64,000 nucleotides of DNA from Occallatibacter riparius (GCF_025264625.1 NZ_CP093313.1:1178001-1242000); one strand, 5' to 3'; counted from the stretch's first letter, positions 35,421 to 45,164 are shown. Notes: a model not told the origin generated them from the sequence alone. Numbers and translations are program-made.

Positions 35421-36134
35421 ATGAGTATTGACGACCCGGTCGACGCCCACCTGCAGAGCCTGAAGCAGGATCTGGAGGCGAACATCGCAGATTCCCTCGG
35501 AGCCCCAACATTAGCCGGCATTCTGTCCCTCATTCCCGGCGTCGGTGCGGCAGTCCAGAGTCTACTAGGCGGCCGCGCGCAACGTAACGTGCAGCGACGA
35601 TGGATTGAGTTATTTTTGGAAATGAAAAAGCGAATCGAGCAAGCACGTGCTTCGATCCCAGACCATAGCTACTACGGTTCGGAGGAATTTCAGACTCTTC
35701 TGGCGCTCGCTCAAGAGCAACTCTGGACGACACATGACAAAGACAAATTGCGGTTACTGGCGATCGCCCTCGCCAATAGTGGTGTCGATGAATTTCGCGG
35801 AGATGACAAAGAATTGATGCTTCGCGCACTCCGCACAATAAGCCCGAGTGATCTGAGAACGTTGGACCACGAGAACCTTAAGGGGTGGCTGCCGCTCACG
35901 AATCGGTTTGAGTACTCTGATGAAATTTTGGGCAGCCTTTCTCGTCTCGCCAGCCTGGGCCTTGTGACCGAGAAGTTTCTGCGTCCCGATCCCAATGCGA
36001 GCGATGAGCAAAAGCTGCATTCTGTATTGCACTTTGGCCCGCGGCGTACCTTTCAGCTGTCCCCATTTGGACAACGGTTCATGCGCTTTGTGGCGGCGCA
36101 AGACGGCCAGCAAGATGAAACGGCCTTGCCGTGA
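35421..36134 (+). CDS. Hypothetical protein with a hydrophobic N-terminal helix, operon partner of HEPN gene
   Basis: 237 residues with a GGGAAC purine stretch before the ATG and only 14 bp after the HEPN gene. A hydrophobic glycine-rich segment (APTLAGILSLIPGVGAAVQSLL, about residues 27-48) could insert into a membrane or mediate oligomerisation. The remainder is helical and charged, with a C-terminal part of winged-helix type (ILGSLSRLASLGLVTEKFL). I recognise no named family. Its position suggests a regulator or effector partner of the HEPN protein. Confidence 0.6.
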   Translation: MSIDDPVDAHLQSLKQDLEANIADSLGAPTLAGILSLIPGVGAAVQSLLGGRAQRNVQRRWIELFLEMKKRIEQARASIPDHSYYGSEEFQTLLALAQEQLWTTHDKDKLRLLAIALANSGVDEFRGDDKELMLRALRTISPSDLRTLDHENLKGWLPLTNRFEYSDEILGSLSRLASLGLVTEKFLRPDPNASDEQKLHSVLHFGPRRTFQLSPFGQRFMRFVAAQDGQQDETALP

Positions 36135-36247
36135 ATCACCTTCGTTAAAGAGCCATCTGAGTCGGCGAGCCGGACACGTTACCTAAGCTGATTTGCAGGA
36201 CCAGATTGACCCAGTTCTCAGTCGTTCTGGAGAGTATTCTTATATTC

Positions 36248-36592
36248 ATGGAAACGCTTGGAGCTTTCATTCGACGAACGAGAGATGAAAAAGACATTTC
36301 TCTACGAGAGTTTGCGAGGCGTCTGGGGGTTTCCGCTGCATTTGCGTCTGATGTCGAGCTTGGGAGACGCTTTCCCTCGGATGACATGCTGGAGAAAATC
36401 GCCGCCGTTCTAGGGAGTGAACTCACGACCTTACGGAAGTTGGATACTCGTGCTCCGGTTGACGACTTGAAGCGTCTCAGCGAGACAGATCCCACCTTCG
36501 GGGTAGCTTTTCGGAAGCTAGTCGAGAGGAAAGTGGATCCGGAAGATCTGTTGGCATGGGTTCAAGCACATCCAAAGCACAAGAAATCATGA
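36248..36592 (+). CDS. XRE-family helix-turn-helix regulator
   Basis: 114 residues from METLGAF. The N-terminal 65 residues are a Cro/C1-type HTH (GAFIRRTRDEKDISLREFARRLGVSAAFASDVE). The C-terminal part (LKRLSETDPTFGVAFRKLVERKVDPEDLLAW) is usual in regulators paired with ImmA/IrrE peptidases. Its stop codon overlaps the start of the peptidase gene (ATGA). In this arrangement the peptidase cleaves or inactivates the repressor when a signal arrives, derepressing neighbours. The likely regulated operon is the MBL/E2-E1-JAB block directly downstream. Confidence 0.88.
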   Translation: METLGAFIRRTRDEKDISLREFARRLGVSAAFASDVELGRRFPSDDMLEKIAAVLGSELTTLRKLDTRAPVDDLKRLSETDPTFGVAFRKLVERKVDPEDLLAWVQAHPKHKKS

Positions 36593-37272
36593 AGACCAGA
36601 GCTGGACAGCCGGGGCCAAATCGACTGTATCTGTCACCTTCACATATTGAACGGTTCTGCGAAGATGCGCTGCGGTCCGTTGGTTTGCTCCCGAATGTCC
36701 CCTCCGCCATTCGCATAGAAAGATTCATAGAGAAGAAGTTTGGATTGACCCCGGAGTATGCCGCTCTGCCAGCCGGAGTCCTGGGCTATACAGCGTTCGA
36801 AGCCGGACGCCCTATGGGCCTGGTTGTCGATCGGGGATTGGCAGAGGCCGATTCGGCTGTCGCTCAGAGACGAATCAACACGACCCTTGCACACGAAGCG
36901 GGGCATTGCTTATTTCACGCCCACCTTTTTAGCAAGGCTCAAGAATCAGAGCTACTGTTCGTCGAAATGGGCGAGGATTCAAAGACACCAAAGATTCTGT
37001 GCCGAGACGAGCCGGCCGCACGATACGACGGCAAATGGTGGGAGTTCCAGGCGAATGCAGCGATCGGCCCCCTGCTCTTGCCCAAGGATCTCGTCCTCAC
37101 AGCGGTCCAGCCGTTCGTGGAAAGCCGGGGCCTGCTTGGGCTGCTGACTCTCGGTAACCAAATGCGCAGCGCTGCTGAAGTGGCCCTCGCAGAGATCTTT
37201 GAGGTTAACCCGATAGTCGCGAGGATTCGACTGGCGGGTTTGTTCCCACCCGACCAGCAGCCGACATTATGA
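36589..37272 (+). CDS. ImmA/IrrE-family metallopeptidase
   Basis: 227 residues; the ATG at 36589 overlaps the stop of the XRE gene by 4 bp, which decides the start. The zinc motif H102-E-A-G-H106 is intact, and a downstream WWEFQANAAIGPLLLP supplies the usual third-ligand region. Family members cleave a cognate XRE repressor, as ImmA does with ImmR or IrrE/PprI with DdrO. This is therefore the stress-sensing switch of the locus. The protein has about 40 residues before the fold and a helical C-terminal end. Confidence 0.9.
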   Translation: MKTRAGQPGPNRLYLSPSHIERFCEDALRSVGLLPNVPSAIRIERFIEKKFGLTPEYAALPAGVLGYTAFEAGRPMGLVVDRGLAEADSAVAQRRINTTLAHEAGHCLFHAHLFSKAQESELLFVEMGEDSKTPKILCRDEPAARYDGKWWEFQANAAIGPLLLPKDLVLTAVQPFVESRGLLGLLTLGNQMRSAAEVALAEIFEVNPIVARIRLAGLFPPDQQPTL

Positions 37273-37328
37273 AATTTTCCTCTTGCACTGTTCGCACTGT
37301 AAGCTTACAGTGGCGACAGAGGTAGGCA

Positions 37329-38501
37329 ATGGGAAACAATAACGACGGATTTGCCCTTCCGATTCAGGGGTATGTGCAGTGGCCCGTTGGAACCGGGGAC
37401 AGCACAACGGTATGCATGGCGGAAGACATGGTCATGCAGGTTGATATCCACCATTTGGGTCTCGCTGAGAGAGAAGGCGACCCTCACGTTCCGATTGTCG
37501 ATCGGCTGATCGAGCATCTGCCCAAGCGAGGAAAACGCCCCTATCTTGCTGTCTTTGTGTTGACTCATCCCGATGAGGATCACTGTCTCGGGTTCCAGAA
37601 GCTCTTGGCCAATGTCGAGATTGGCGAACTCTGGTTCAGTCCACGAGTCTTTCGCGAATACAAGAAGGATTTGTGCGATGATGCGCTGACATTTCGGGAG
37701 GAAGCCGTTCGCCGGGTTCGCAAGACTATTCAATCCAATGGAGATGTTTCCAGCGGAGACCGAGTCCGTATCATCGGCTATGACGACCTGCTTAGGGAAG
37801 ACGAGTACAAACAGTTCCCAAAGGGCTGTTTCTCGGTGCCGGGCCATGAGGTGGTGGAGTTCGACGGTGTCGATCTGAGTGACCGTTGCCGCGTATTCCT
37901 CCATGCGCCGTTCAAAGATTCCGCTGAAGAAGAACGTAATGATTGTTCCGTCGCAATGCAGATCCGCCTGGATGTAGAGGGCGCTTACTCTTATCTGATG
38001 CTACTTGCCGATCACTGCTATCCCACAGTGAAGCGCATCTTCGAGGTCAGCAATGCGGAAGACGTCAAGTGGCACATTCTCCTTGCACCGCATCATTGTT
38101 CAAAATCCGTGATGTACTGGAAAGACCCCGGAAATGACAGCGAAACCCTCAAGCAGGATGTTCTCGATCTGATCGAAGGTGCAGCCCAGAATCCTGGATA
38201 TATCATCGCCAGCAGCGAACCGATTCCGGGATCCAACCAGTCAGGCGATTGCCCTCCACACGCGAAAGCCAAAGCCCGGTATCAGGAAATCGCGCCCACT
38301 GACTTTCTGTGCACGCACGAACATCCGGGGCAGGATCAGCCGCAACCGATTGTGTTCGAGGCCACAAACAACGGCTTCGTTTATCTGAAACCGGCTGCAC
38401 GGGCAAAGCAGAGCACGACGGCAACTCTCACATCGGCCGTATCGGCTGCACGCGGTTCGTCAGCTCCACCTTCTTCTCGCGTAGGTTTCGGAGACAAGTA
38501 A
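37329..38501 (+). CDS. MBL-fold hydrolase 1 (variant HxDxDH motif)
   Basis: 390 residues. The metal motif reads LTHPDEDHCLGF, so the second histidine of the usual HxHxDH is replaced by aspartate. Later family motifs include LLADHCYP and LAPHHCSK, as in ComEC-like MBL proteins. The last 40 residues are low complexity (TTATLTSAVSAARGSSAPPSS). The stop codon shares a base with the start of the E2-E1-JAB gene (TAATG), so the two are translationally coupled. MBL-fold genes are known neighbours of bacterial E1/E2/JAB genes; hydrolysis of nucleic acid or a nucleotide signal is possible, but unknown here. Confidence 0.85.
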   Translation: MGNNNDGFALPIQGYVQWPVGTGDSTTVCMAEDMVMQVDIHHLGLAEREGDPHVPIVDRLIEHLPKRGKRPYLAVFVLTHPDEDHCLGFQKLLANVEIGELWFSPRVFREYKKDLCDDALTFREEAVRRVRKTIQSNGDVSSGDRVRIIGYDDLLREDEYKQFPKGCFSVPGHEVVEFDGVDLSDRCRVFLHAPFKDSAEEERNDCSVAMQIRLDVEGAYSYLMLLADHCYPTVKRIFEVSNAEDVKWHILLAPHHCSKSVMYWKDPGNDSETLKQDVLDLIEGAAQNPGYIIASSEPIPGSNQSGDCPPHAKAKARYQEIAPTDFLCTHEHPGQDQPQPIVFEATNNGFVYLKPAARAKQSTTATLTSAVSAARGSSAPPSSRVGFGDK

Positions 38502-40816
38502 TGCTTCAGGGCCCAAAAACAGCTCTCGAGCAGGTTCGAGCGATCGCGTCGGCTCCAGGAAGCCCGCTCGAGTTACTCGAATTCGATGAGGTGGACGATG
38601 GAGGCCTCCATATTCACGTCAGCATAGACTGCTCTGGCATTCCTCACCATCAAGGGGGAATGCCCTTACGTGCTCGCGAACGCTTTCATATCCTCGTGCC
38701 GAAGGGATTTCCGTTTGAAGTTCCAGTGCTTGTGGTCTCCCACAAGCGCTTTCTCGGCTTTCCGCATGTCTATTGGGGCTATTATCTCTGCCTCTATCAG
38801 GCACCGGAAACGGAGTGGAATCCGTCCGATGGGATGTTGGGCTTTACTGAGCGGGTTGATCTGTTCCTGCGAAACGCGGCGGCAGGCACACTCGATCGTG
38901 TTGGAGCTCCAATGCATCCGCCTACTACGCCGGCGTCGCGAAGGAATGATCTTCCGACAGTGATCCCCAAAGCAGACACACCGCCGACCGAAGGACATAC
39001 CTGGTTTGGATTCGCGACTATCGAGAACATTTCTCGGCGCCGCATTGACATTACGGGCTGGAAATCGATTCTTGATGAAGAGTGGCCCGATGGTCCTGTA
39101 GCTGCCGCTGTACTGCTGAACGGTCCTCTGAGTCATCAATTCCCGTCAACAATTGGAGAATTGATCACTGCGCTCCAAGAGCGGGGCGTAAATCGCAATA
39201 CCCTCAGTCTTCTCCTTAGATGTGGATTGATACAAACTGAGGCTGATGCGCCCCTGTTGCTCATCATCGGTGCACCGATGCGCGGTATCAAAGGTGCGGA
39301 AGGGCCGAAGCAGCATTTGACCGCTTGGTGGATCGATCCCGAGACTGCCAACAGACTGCGGCTCGCAATGCCGAAAACTACCGATTCTGAGGAGCTTCGC
39401 AGCCTGCGGGCGGATTTTGAACACACCTATTTCACAATACTTGAGCAACAGCGAGTTCATTGGTGTCCTCTCTTCGAAGACAGGCCTGAAATCATCGTTC
39501 GGCGCGACGGCGGAACCCCGGCCGGTTGGTTCCGCGGCAAATCAGTGACAGTATGGGGATGCGGAGCGATCGGAGCACAGATCGCTGAGGGAGTTGCACG
39601 AGCCGGCGCTGCGCGATTGAACCTCTACGACAACGCCCGCATCAAGCCCGGAGTCCTCCTGCGACAACCGTATGACGATGTGGAAGTCGGCGACTTCAAA
39701 GCCGACGCTCTCAAACAGCGTCTTCAGCGGATTCGCCCAGACCTTATGATTCACGCGCAAGTAGCGGACGTGAGGCAAGGCGTTCTCGATCGAGAGGACT
39801 GGCACGATGGCGCCGATATTGTTTTTGATGCCACGGCGTCTCGTTCGGTATTAGCAAAGCTCGAGTGGACGAGAAAGACACATTTCCATCGAGTGCCCAT
39901 CATCTCCCTGGTCTTTGGTCCACGAGCGCGGAAAGGGATGCTTCTCGTCGTAGGGCCCGGACATTCAGGCGGGCCGTTCGATGCTAGTCGATCAGCGAAG
40001 CTTCGACTTCTGACAGACAAGCGAGGCAAGAAGTACCTGGAAGACTTCTTCCCGCAAACCGCTGGACACGCGTTTCAGCCAGAACCGGGCTGCTCGGAAC
40101 CAACATTCATTGGCTCTTATTCTGATGTCGCCTCTCTCTCGCACTTGATGTTGAACGCGGTCCCTGAGATCCTCGAATCGCTCCACCCCTCTGAGGCTGA
40201 AGCGCGATTTTACTCTCCCTCGATTGACGCGCCAGACAACACGGGCCAGCTTCGCTACCGCATTGACGGGCGGCTGCAGAGCCACGACCTAACCAGCGGA
40301 TTTGAGATTCGGATTAGTAGAAGTGCTTGGCTTCAAATGCAACGGCATATCAATCAAAGCGCATGGCGTTTTGGACGGCGGGTTGAGACCGGAGGCATAC
40401 TCCTCGGTGAACGCGACGAGTCTTTGAAGCTAATGTGGGTCGATGAATTCAGCGCACCTCCTCGCGATAGCACTCTGACAGCAACAGAGTTCATCTGTGG
40501 TACTGAAGGGACGGCGAAATTGCATGAGCAACGCAACCGGGTGTCACGAGGCTCTGTTCGCTATGTCGGGATGTGGCATACGCATCCGGATTCTCTTCCT
40601 GTGCCCAGCGCGACCGATATCCAGGCAATGGCTTTGCTATCAGACGAGACCGGTGGCCTACTTGCCCATTCCCTGATGATCATCATTGGCACTCCGTATC
40701 AGCGCCTGGCGCTCGCAACCTACGCATTTTCCCAGGCTGAACTAAGGGAAGGGAGGTTCACCCGTTTATGCGCAGTTTCGCATCCTCCATCTGCGTTGCA
40801 AGCGGCAGGAAGCTAA
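38501..40816 (+). CDS. E2-E1-JAB triple fusion: bacterial ubiquitin-like conjugation/deconjugation enzyme
   Basis: 771 residues starting at the ATG that overlaps the MBL stop codon; upstream methionines would read into the MBL gene. Residues 1-150 form an E2-like domain with candidate catalytic Cys98 (YYLCLYQ). After a middle domain comes the E1/ThiF adenylation domain with the Rossmann motif GCGAIG (353-358), DNARIKPG, and candidate catalytic Cys531 (GCSEPTF). The C-terminal JAB/MPN domain has a full JAMM zinc site: Glu629, His693, His695, Ser703 and Asp706 (HTHPDSLPVPSATD). The protein could adenylate, transfer and remove a modifier. No ubiquitin-like protein is seen nearby. Related fused or split enzymes occur in type II CBASS (Cap2/Cap3) and Bil systems. 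Confidence 0.93.
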   Translation: MLQGPKTALEQVRAIASAPGSPLELLEFDEVDDGGLHIHVSIDCSGIPHHQGGMPLRARERFHILVPKGFPFEVPVLVVSHKRFLGFPHVYWGYYLCLYQAPETEWNPSDGMLGFTERVDLFLRNAAAGTLDRVGAPMHPPTTPASRRNDLPTVIPKADTPPTEGHTWFGFATIENISRRRIDITGWKSILDEEWPDGPVAAAVLLNGPLSHQFPSTIGELITALQERGVNRNTLSLLLRCGLIQTEADAPLLLIIGAPMRGIKGAEGPKQHLTAWWIDPETANRLRLAMPKTTDSEELRSLRADFEHTYFTILEQQRVHWCPLFEDRPEIIVRRDGGTPAGWFRGKSVTVWGCGAIGAQIAEGVARAGAARLNLYDNARIKPGVLLRQPYDDVEVGDFKADALKQRLQRIRPDLMIHAQVADVRQGVLDREDWHDGADIVFDATASRSVLAKLEWTRKTHFHRVPIISLVFGPRARKGMLLVVGPGHSGGPFDASRSAKLRLLTDKRGKKYLEDFFPQTAGHAFQPEPGCSEPTFIGSYSDVASLSHLMLNAVPEILESLHPSEAEARFYSPSIDAPDNTGQLRYRIDGRLQSHDLTSGFEIRISRSAWLQMQRHINQSAWRFGRRVETGGILLGERDESLKLMWVDEFSAPPRDSTLTATEFICGTEGTAKLHEQRNRVSRGSVRYVGMWHTHPDSLPVPSATDIQAMALLSDETGGLLAHSLMIIIGTPYQRLALATYAFSQAELREGRFTRLCAVSHPPSALQAAGS

Positions 40817-40928
40817 GCAATATTGCTCGTGCATTTCGCCACATACCTTCTGCCAATGCGATGCGAACGATCCCACGATACGAGCTATAGACACCAGGTC
40901 GCATCGGGGCGGAGTGCGAGCGTCTCGC

Positions 40929-41804
40929 CTAGATTTGATTCCGGCTCGGTATTGGTTCATCCGAGAGTTGTTCTACTTCAACACGAATGTTCGGGCCCCA
41001 AAAACCGCGTTCAATTTTTAGAAGGATATTGCCATCGCGCCTCGTTGTGACGCACTTTCTCGCTGCTGATGCAGTCCCCGCATAAACCTTCATCCCCGAG
41101 CTGACCGAGCAGTATTGATCAGTGACGCTTGTTTCTTGGCTGGGTCCATCTGAAATGATGGTGAGCTTCGGATGAATCACTTCAAAGAGCGGCCGGTAGA
41201 AACCGCTCGATCTGCCATGATGCGGTGCAACGAAAATGTTTGTCCCCTTGATTGCTTTCTTGAACTCTTTGTCACCCAACAACGATGCCCACGATGGCTC
41301 CTCGTTATCGCCCGTTATCAATACCTTTGTTTCTTCATACTCCAGCAAAGTAACCACACTGAAGTCGTTCAAATTCGCGCCGCTGACCTCTGGAAAGAAG
41401 TGCCGGATCGAAACGCCTCCGTAGTCGGCTTCCTGATTCGAATTCAGACCGAACGGCATTCGATAGCTATGAGACAAAACGAGTGCTGAATACTCGCTGA
41501 TGGTGTTGCCTTCCGGCGCTCCCCTTCGCAACAGTTCTGCAGGGATAGAAGGCGCCACGAGTTTGCGAATCGGAATTCCAGCGAGCTGGGACATGTCGCA
41601 CAGGTGATCTTCGTGGGGATGGCTCAGGATCAGCAGATCAACCGCGTCGAGAAGCCCCTTGGCCCGAAGGAGCCTGATTGGGCTAAAGGTGCGCCCGTTG
41701 GAATCCGTCCCGTTTCCAAGATCCACTATGATTGAGCGCTGATTCGGGGTCAATACGAACGCGGCGCTGCCATGCTGTACATTCCAGAACAGAACCTTCA
41801 ACAT
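40929..41804 (-). CDS. MBL-fold hydrolase 2 (canonical HxHxDH)
   Basis: 291 residues from MLKVLF, with a GGTGGAG ribosome binding site that decides this start over an ATG at 41816. The motif LSHPHEDHLCDM is the complete MBL metal site; VLITGDNEEPSW and VAPHHGRSSGF are the later ligand motifs of the ComEC-like group. Its start codon overlaps on the opposite strand the start codon of the patatin gene (shared CATG). It is the only MBL of the three on the minus strand, converging on the E2-E1-JAB gene. Confidence 0.87.
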   Translation of the reverse strand: MLKVLFWNVQHGSAAFVLTPNQRSIIVDLGNGTDSNGRTFSPIRLLRAKGLLDAVDLLILSHPHEDHLCDMSQLAGIPIRKLVAPSIPAELLRRGAPEGNTISEYSALVLSHSYRMPFGLNSNQEADYGGVSIRHFFPEVSGANLNDFSVVTLLEYEETKVLITGDNEEPSWASLLGDKEFKKAIKGTNIFVAPHHGRSSGFYRPLFEVIHPKLTIISDGPSQETSVTDQYCSVSSGMKVYAGTASAARKCVTTRRDGNILLKIERGFWGPNIRVEVEQLSDEPIPSRNQI

Positions 41805-43188
41805 GAACTTCTCCACCTTGGGGCCGAATCTGATGGTTGACTATACGGTTGATCGTACCAGCGGTTCTAGCACCCTTCAAAGCGTGCGGATCGGCATCGC
41901 AATGTCGGGAGGCGGGTTCCGCGCTGCAGTGTTTCATCTGGGCGTCTTGCGTCGTATCGCAGAGCTCGGGTGGCTGCCACATCTGGACATCATGTCGACC
42001 GTGTCGGGTGGTAGTGTCATCGGTGCCTTTGCGGCATCGCGATGGTCGTCAGTCGCCCGGGATGGTGGCGATTGGTCAGCACTCGAGCGACATGTCGTGC
42101 GTCCGTTCATCGAGCTGATCACAACGCGAGATTTCATTCGCGAGTGGGCCTGGAGCCTTCCTTGGCTGCCGTTCAGAAAGCTTTTGGATGCGACGTTCAC
42201 CAGGACGAAGCTCGCCGGGCTTCTTTTCGGTGACGTCTTCTGCAACGGACTCCGCTGTTCAGAGCTCCCCGAGCGACCCTATCTCGTTCTCAATTCAACG
42301 AGTCTGGTCTCCATCCGATCCTGGCGCTTCACACGGGACGGGATGGGCGATTCGAGAATTGGCCTAGCCTCGTGGGGCAGCAAACCGTTGTCGCTGGGCG
42401 AGGCGGTCGCGGCGAGCGCCGCATTTCCGCCAATTTTTCCGCCGGCGAGGATTCGGCGGAGTGATTACACGTTCAGTCCGCCCGTCTACGGTGAGGACTC
42501 CGTTCCCAATTACCCGTTGATTCCGGTGACAGACGGTGGGGTATACGACAATCTCGGCGTCGAAGCCATCGGGAAGCAGACGATCTTGCCCGGAATCGGA
42601 AGAGTAGCTGCCCCAGAGTTTTTGATAGTGAGCGACGCGGGATACCCCGCTCAATACAAATTCCGTTCAAATGGGATTCCTGTCCTTGCGTCAGCTCTGC
42701 TGCTCTACAGGGTCAACGGAATCGCCCAAGAACAAGCTGCTGCTCAGCGCCGGCGAGCTCTTGTCGCCGACTTTTCAAATCCGTCAACCTCGAGAAAGGG
42801 CCTGCTAGTCATGCTCGGTAGCGGAATTCAGCGCATTCCGAACGGACGGGGAAAAGAATATGAAGATGCGGTGGGGTCCCAGTACATGATTCCTCCGATC
42901 GTGGCAGGGGGAATTAGGAGAATTCGAACAAATTTGGACCGCTTCGACCCGTTGGAGTGCGAAGCGCTGATGTACCACGCATACGTCATGACAGACGCTT
43001 TCCTCTGGGCTCACCGCCTAACCTGCCCGGAGCGCTACCGCGTCCCGAACATTCCGGATCCGATCTGGCGGATTGAATTCACGGATCAGCGTATCAGGGA
43101 ATGGCAAAACGTTTTAGTGCGAGGAAATGGGGCGCGCATGGAAGAGCGCCGGATTGCGAAGGCACCCAGTAGCCCAAAATCCGTATAA
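41803..43188 (+). CDS. Patatin-like phospholipase
   Basis: 461 residues; a later start at 41833 is possible. The oxyanion loop is G36-G-G38 (MSGGGFRAA), the nucleophile candidate is Ser68 in STVSGGS (a cPLA2-like variant of GxSxG) and the catalytic aspartate is D244 in TDGGVYDN, so the Ser-Asp dyad is intact. Patatins hydrolyse membrane phospholipids and are common abortive-infection effectors, for example in CBASS. A long C-terminal part (residues 260-460) is unassigned. It leads the presumed patatin-subtilase-MBL operon and is the likely killer enzyme of this block. Confidence 0.88.
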   Translation: MNFSTLGPNLMVDYTVDRTSGSSTLQSVRIGIAMSGGGFRAAVFHLGVLRRIAELGWLPHLDIMSTVSGGSVIGAFAASRWSSVARDGGDWSALERHVVRPFIELITTRDFIREWAWSLPWLPFRKLLDATFTRTKLAGLLFGDVFCNGLRCSELPERPYLVLNSTSLVSIRSWRFTRDGMGDSRIGLASWGSKPLSLGEAVAASAAFPPIFPPARIRRSDYTFSPPVYGEDSVPNYPLIPVTDGGVYDNLGVEAIGKQTILPGIGRVAAPEFLIVSDAGYPAQYKFRSNGIPVLASALLLYRVNGIAQEQAAAQRRRALVADFSNPSTSRKGLLVMLGSGIQRIPNGRGKEYEDAVGSQYMIPPIVAGGIRRIRTNLDRFDPLECEALMYHAYVMTDAFLWAHRLTCPERYRVPNIPDPIWRIEFTDQRIREWQNVLVRGNGARMEERRIAKAPSSPKSV

Positions 43189-43286
43189 CGCCATGGGACT
43201 GTCGCCCAGCATTCGGACGCGCCGTAGATCCATGCGTTCGGTGTAATATAACCTGTTCCATAGATACCATCCCTCCGAGCCGATCC

Positions 43287-45154
43287 ATGCCCAGCCTGAA
43301 CGACATGTGGATGTTTGACCGTTTGTGCCAGCTGTTATACCCCCGCGATTGCAGCGAGAAGCGTTTCACGCAAGACTCGCCGATCCTGGCGGAGGTCTGG
43401 ATGGCTTTCGCCGAAGTCAAAGAGTTCGAGCGGGTGGACATCTTGCTCAATCCTGATTTCAAGTCCGGACCAGGTCAATTGGCGGCAGAGCTGCGCAAGC
43501 GCGGACTGAAGACTGCTGAGCACCAACTTGCTTACAACGAATCGCACGTTGTGGTCCGTGTTCAACTCGAGGAATTGTTGACAGCTGTTCTTCCGCTGTC
43601 CGACTGGTGGCAACGCATCGCCGCGTCCATCGACGGTCCGCAAATCGTTCACGACGCTGTGAGCGGCAGGACGGAGCAACCGAACCGACAGAAGCGTCGC
43701 AAGCAGCCCGAGGCTTTCTCGGACCTATCCTACTTGGCGAAGGTAGTTCGAGAAATTATGGTGATGCGCAAGCCGACACGAGGGTCGAAGTCACGAACAA
43801 TTCTCGATCCTCTGATCGAGAACTGGTTGTCGCAAGCGCTCGAACTTCGCCCTCCCCTTCTATTTCAAGTGTCGCTGAACCGCCGGGCTAGCCCTTCGAT
43901 CTTCAGATCACGCGAGACGATAAAGGCCGACGCCGCAACGCGAGTTTTCGGGATCAAATGCGATCAAATTGCGTGGGCCGTAGTTGATACGGGCATCGAT
44001 GCCCGGCATCCCGCATTCCTCGCGTCAAATGGCAGCTCAAGAGTTGCCAGGAGCTTTGACTTTACACGATTACGCATTCTGCTTAATGCCGAAGATCAAT
44101 CTGTCGACGGGGTTTTTTCCCACCTTGCACCGGAGAAATACCAAGCAATCCAAGTACAAGTGACTCAGAGACTTCTTGCCGGTCTGCAGATTGACTGGGA
44201 TCTCATCCTACCGTGCTTGGAAATTCCGCATGACTTCGGTCCAACTCAGACCACGCCGACTGGCAGTGTCGTCACGAAGAAGTCTCCCACCGGGGCCCAT
44301 CGTATTCTCCGCCGTCAAATGACCACGGCACTCACGTTGCAGGGATCCTGGGAGCAAACTGGAATGTGAAAGATCCGACTCTGAAAGGCATAGTGCCTTA
44401 CGGCGTCGCTGATCGACTGAACCTCCGGAATGTTCTTGAAGGCGACGGTCTCAAGGGGGTATGTCCGGATATCACGCTTTATGATCTTCGAGTGTTTAAT
44501 GCGGATGACGAGTGCGATGAGTTTGCCATCCTCGGAGCACTGCAGTTTGTACGCTATCTCAACTCCTCCAAAAGCAAGCGATTAATTCACGGGGTAAACC
44601 TCAGCATCTCGCTGGAACATCAGGTACGCAGCTATGCATGCGGCCGCACTCCGGTTTGTGACGAGTGTGAGCGCCTCGTCTCGAACGGCATCGTTGTAGT
44701 TGTGGCAGCCGGAAACACTGGGTACGACGACGGATCCAGCCTTGGATTGTTTGGAAGCTATCGGCAAAGCAGCATTACGGATCCGGGCAACGCCGAATCG
44801 GTGATTACGGTCGGGGCAACGCATCGCAATATGCCCCACACCTATGGAGTTTCCTACTTTTCGAGCCGTGGGCCGACAGGTGATGGACGTCCGAAACCGG
44901 ATCTCGTCGCTCCTGGAGAGCGAATTTTTTCAACGGCAGTCGACAATGGTGCCAAGACAATGGATGGAACCAGTATGGCTGCGCCTCACGTAAGCGGCGC
45001 AGCCGCGCTCTTGATGGCTCGGCATAATGAGCTCATTGGAAACCCACACGAGGTCAAACAGATCTTGTGTGGAACTGCTACTGATCTGGGACGAACGAGT
45101 CCATACCAAGGCGCGGGGCTTCTGGACGTGTTGCGAGCAATTGAGTCTGTATGA
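43287..45154 (+). pseudogene. Subtilisin-like (S8) serine protease, split by a frameshift
   Basis: Two overlapping frames encode one S8 peptidase. The first (43287-44369) carries an N-terminal region and the catalytic aspartate (WAVVDTGIDARHP). The second carries the catalytic histidine (NDHGTHVAG at about 44318-44344, before its first ATG at 44366), AAGNTGYDDGS and the catalytic serine (DGTSMAAPHVSG). The shift from one frame to the other is one base back, somewhere before 44318, and the total length is one base short of a whole number of codons. A single-base deletion, a sequence error or a programmed shift would all fit; I see no classic slippery heptamer. Restored, the protein would be about 622 residues with a complete triad. 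Confidence 0.85.
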
Positions 45155-45164
45155 GGAAATCGGA

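Noticed and set aside
37329..40816. Canonical type II CBASS
   Set aside because: E1, E2 and JAB parts fit, and a patatin lies nearby, but no CD-NTase was found and the parts are fused and accompanied by MBL genes.
44281..44330. Programmed -1 frameshift signal in the subtilase gene
   Set aside because: No X XXY YYZ heptamer in the right phase was found and no following hairpin was evident; kept as mutation or sequence error.
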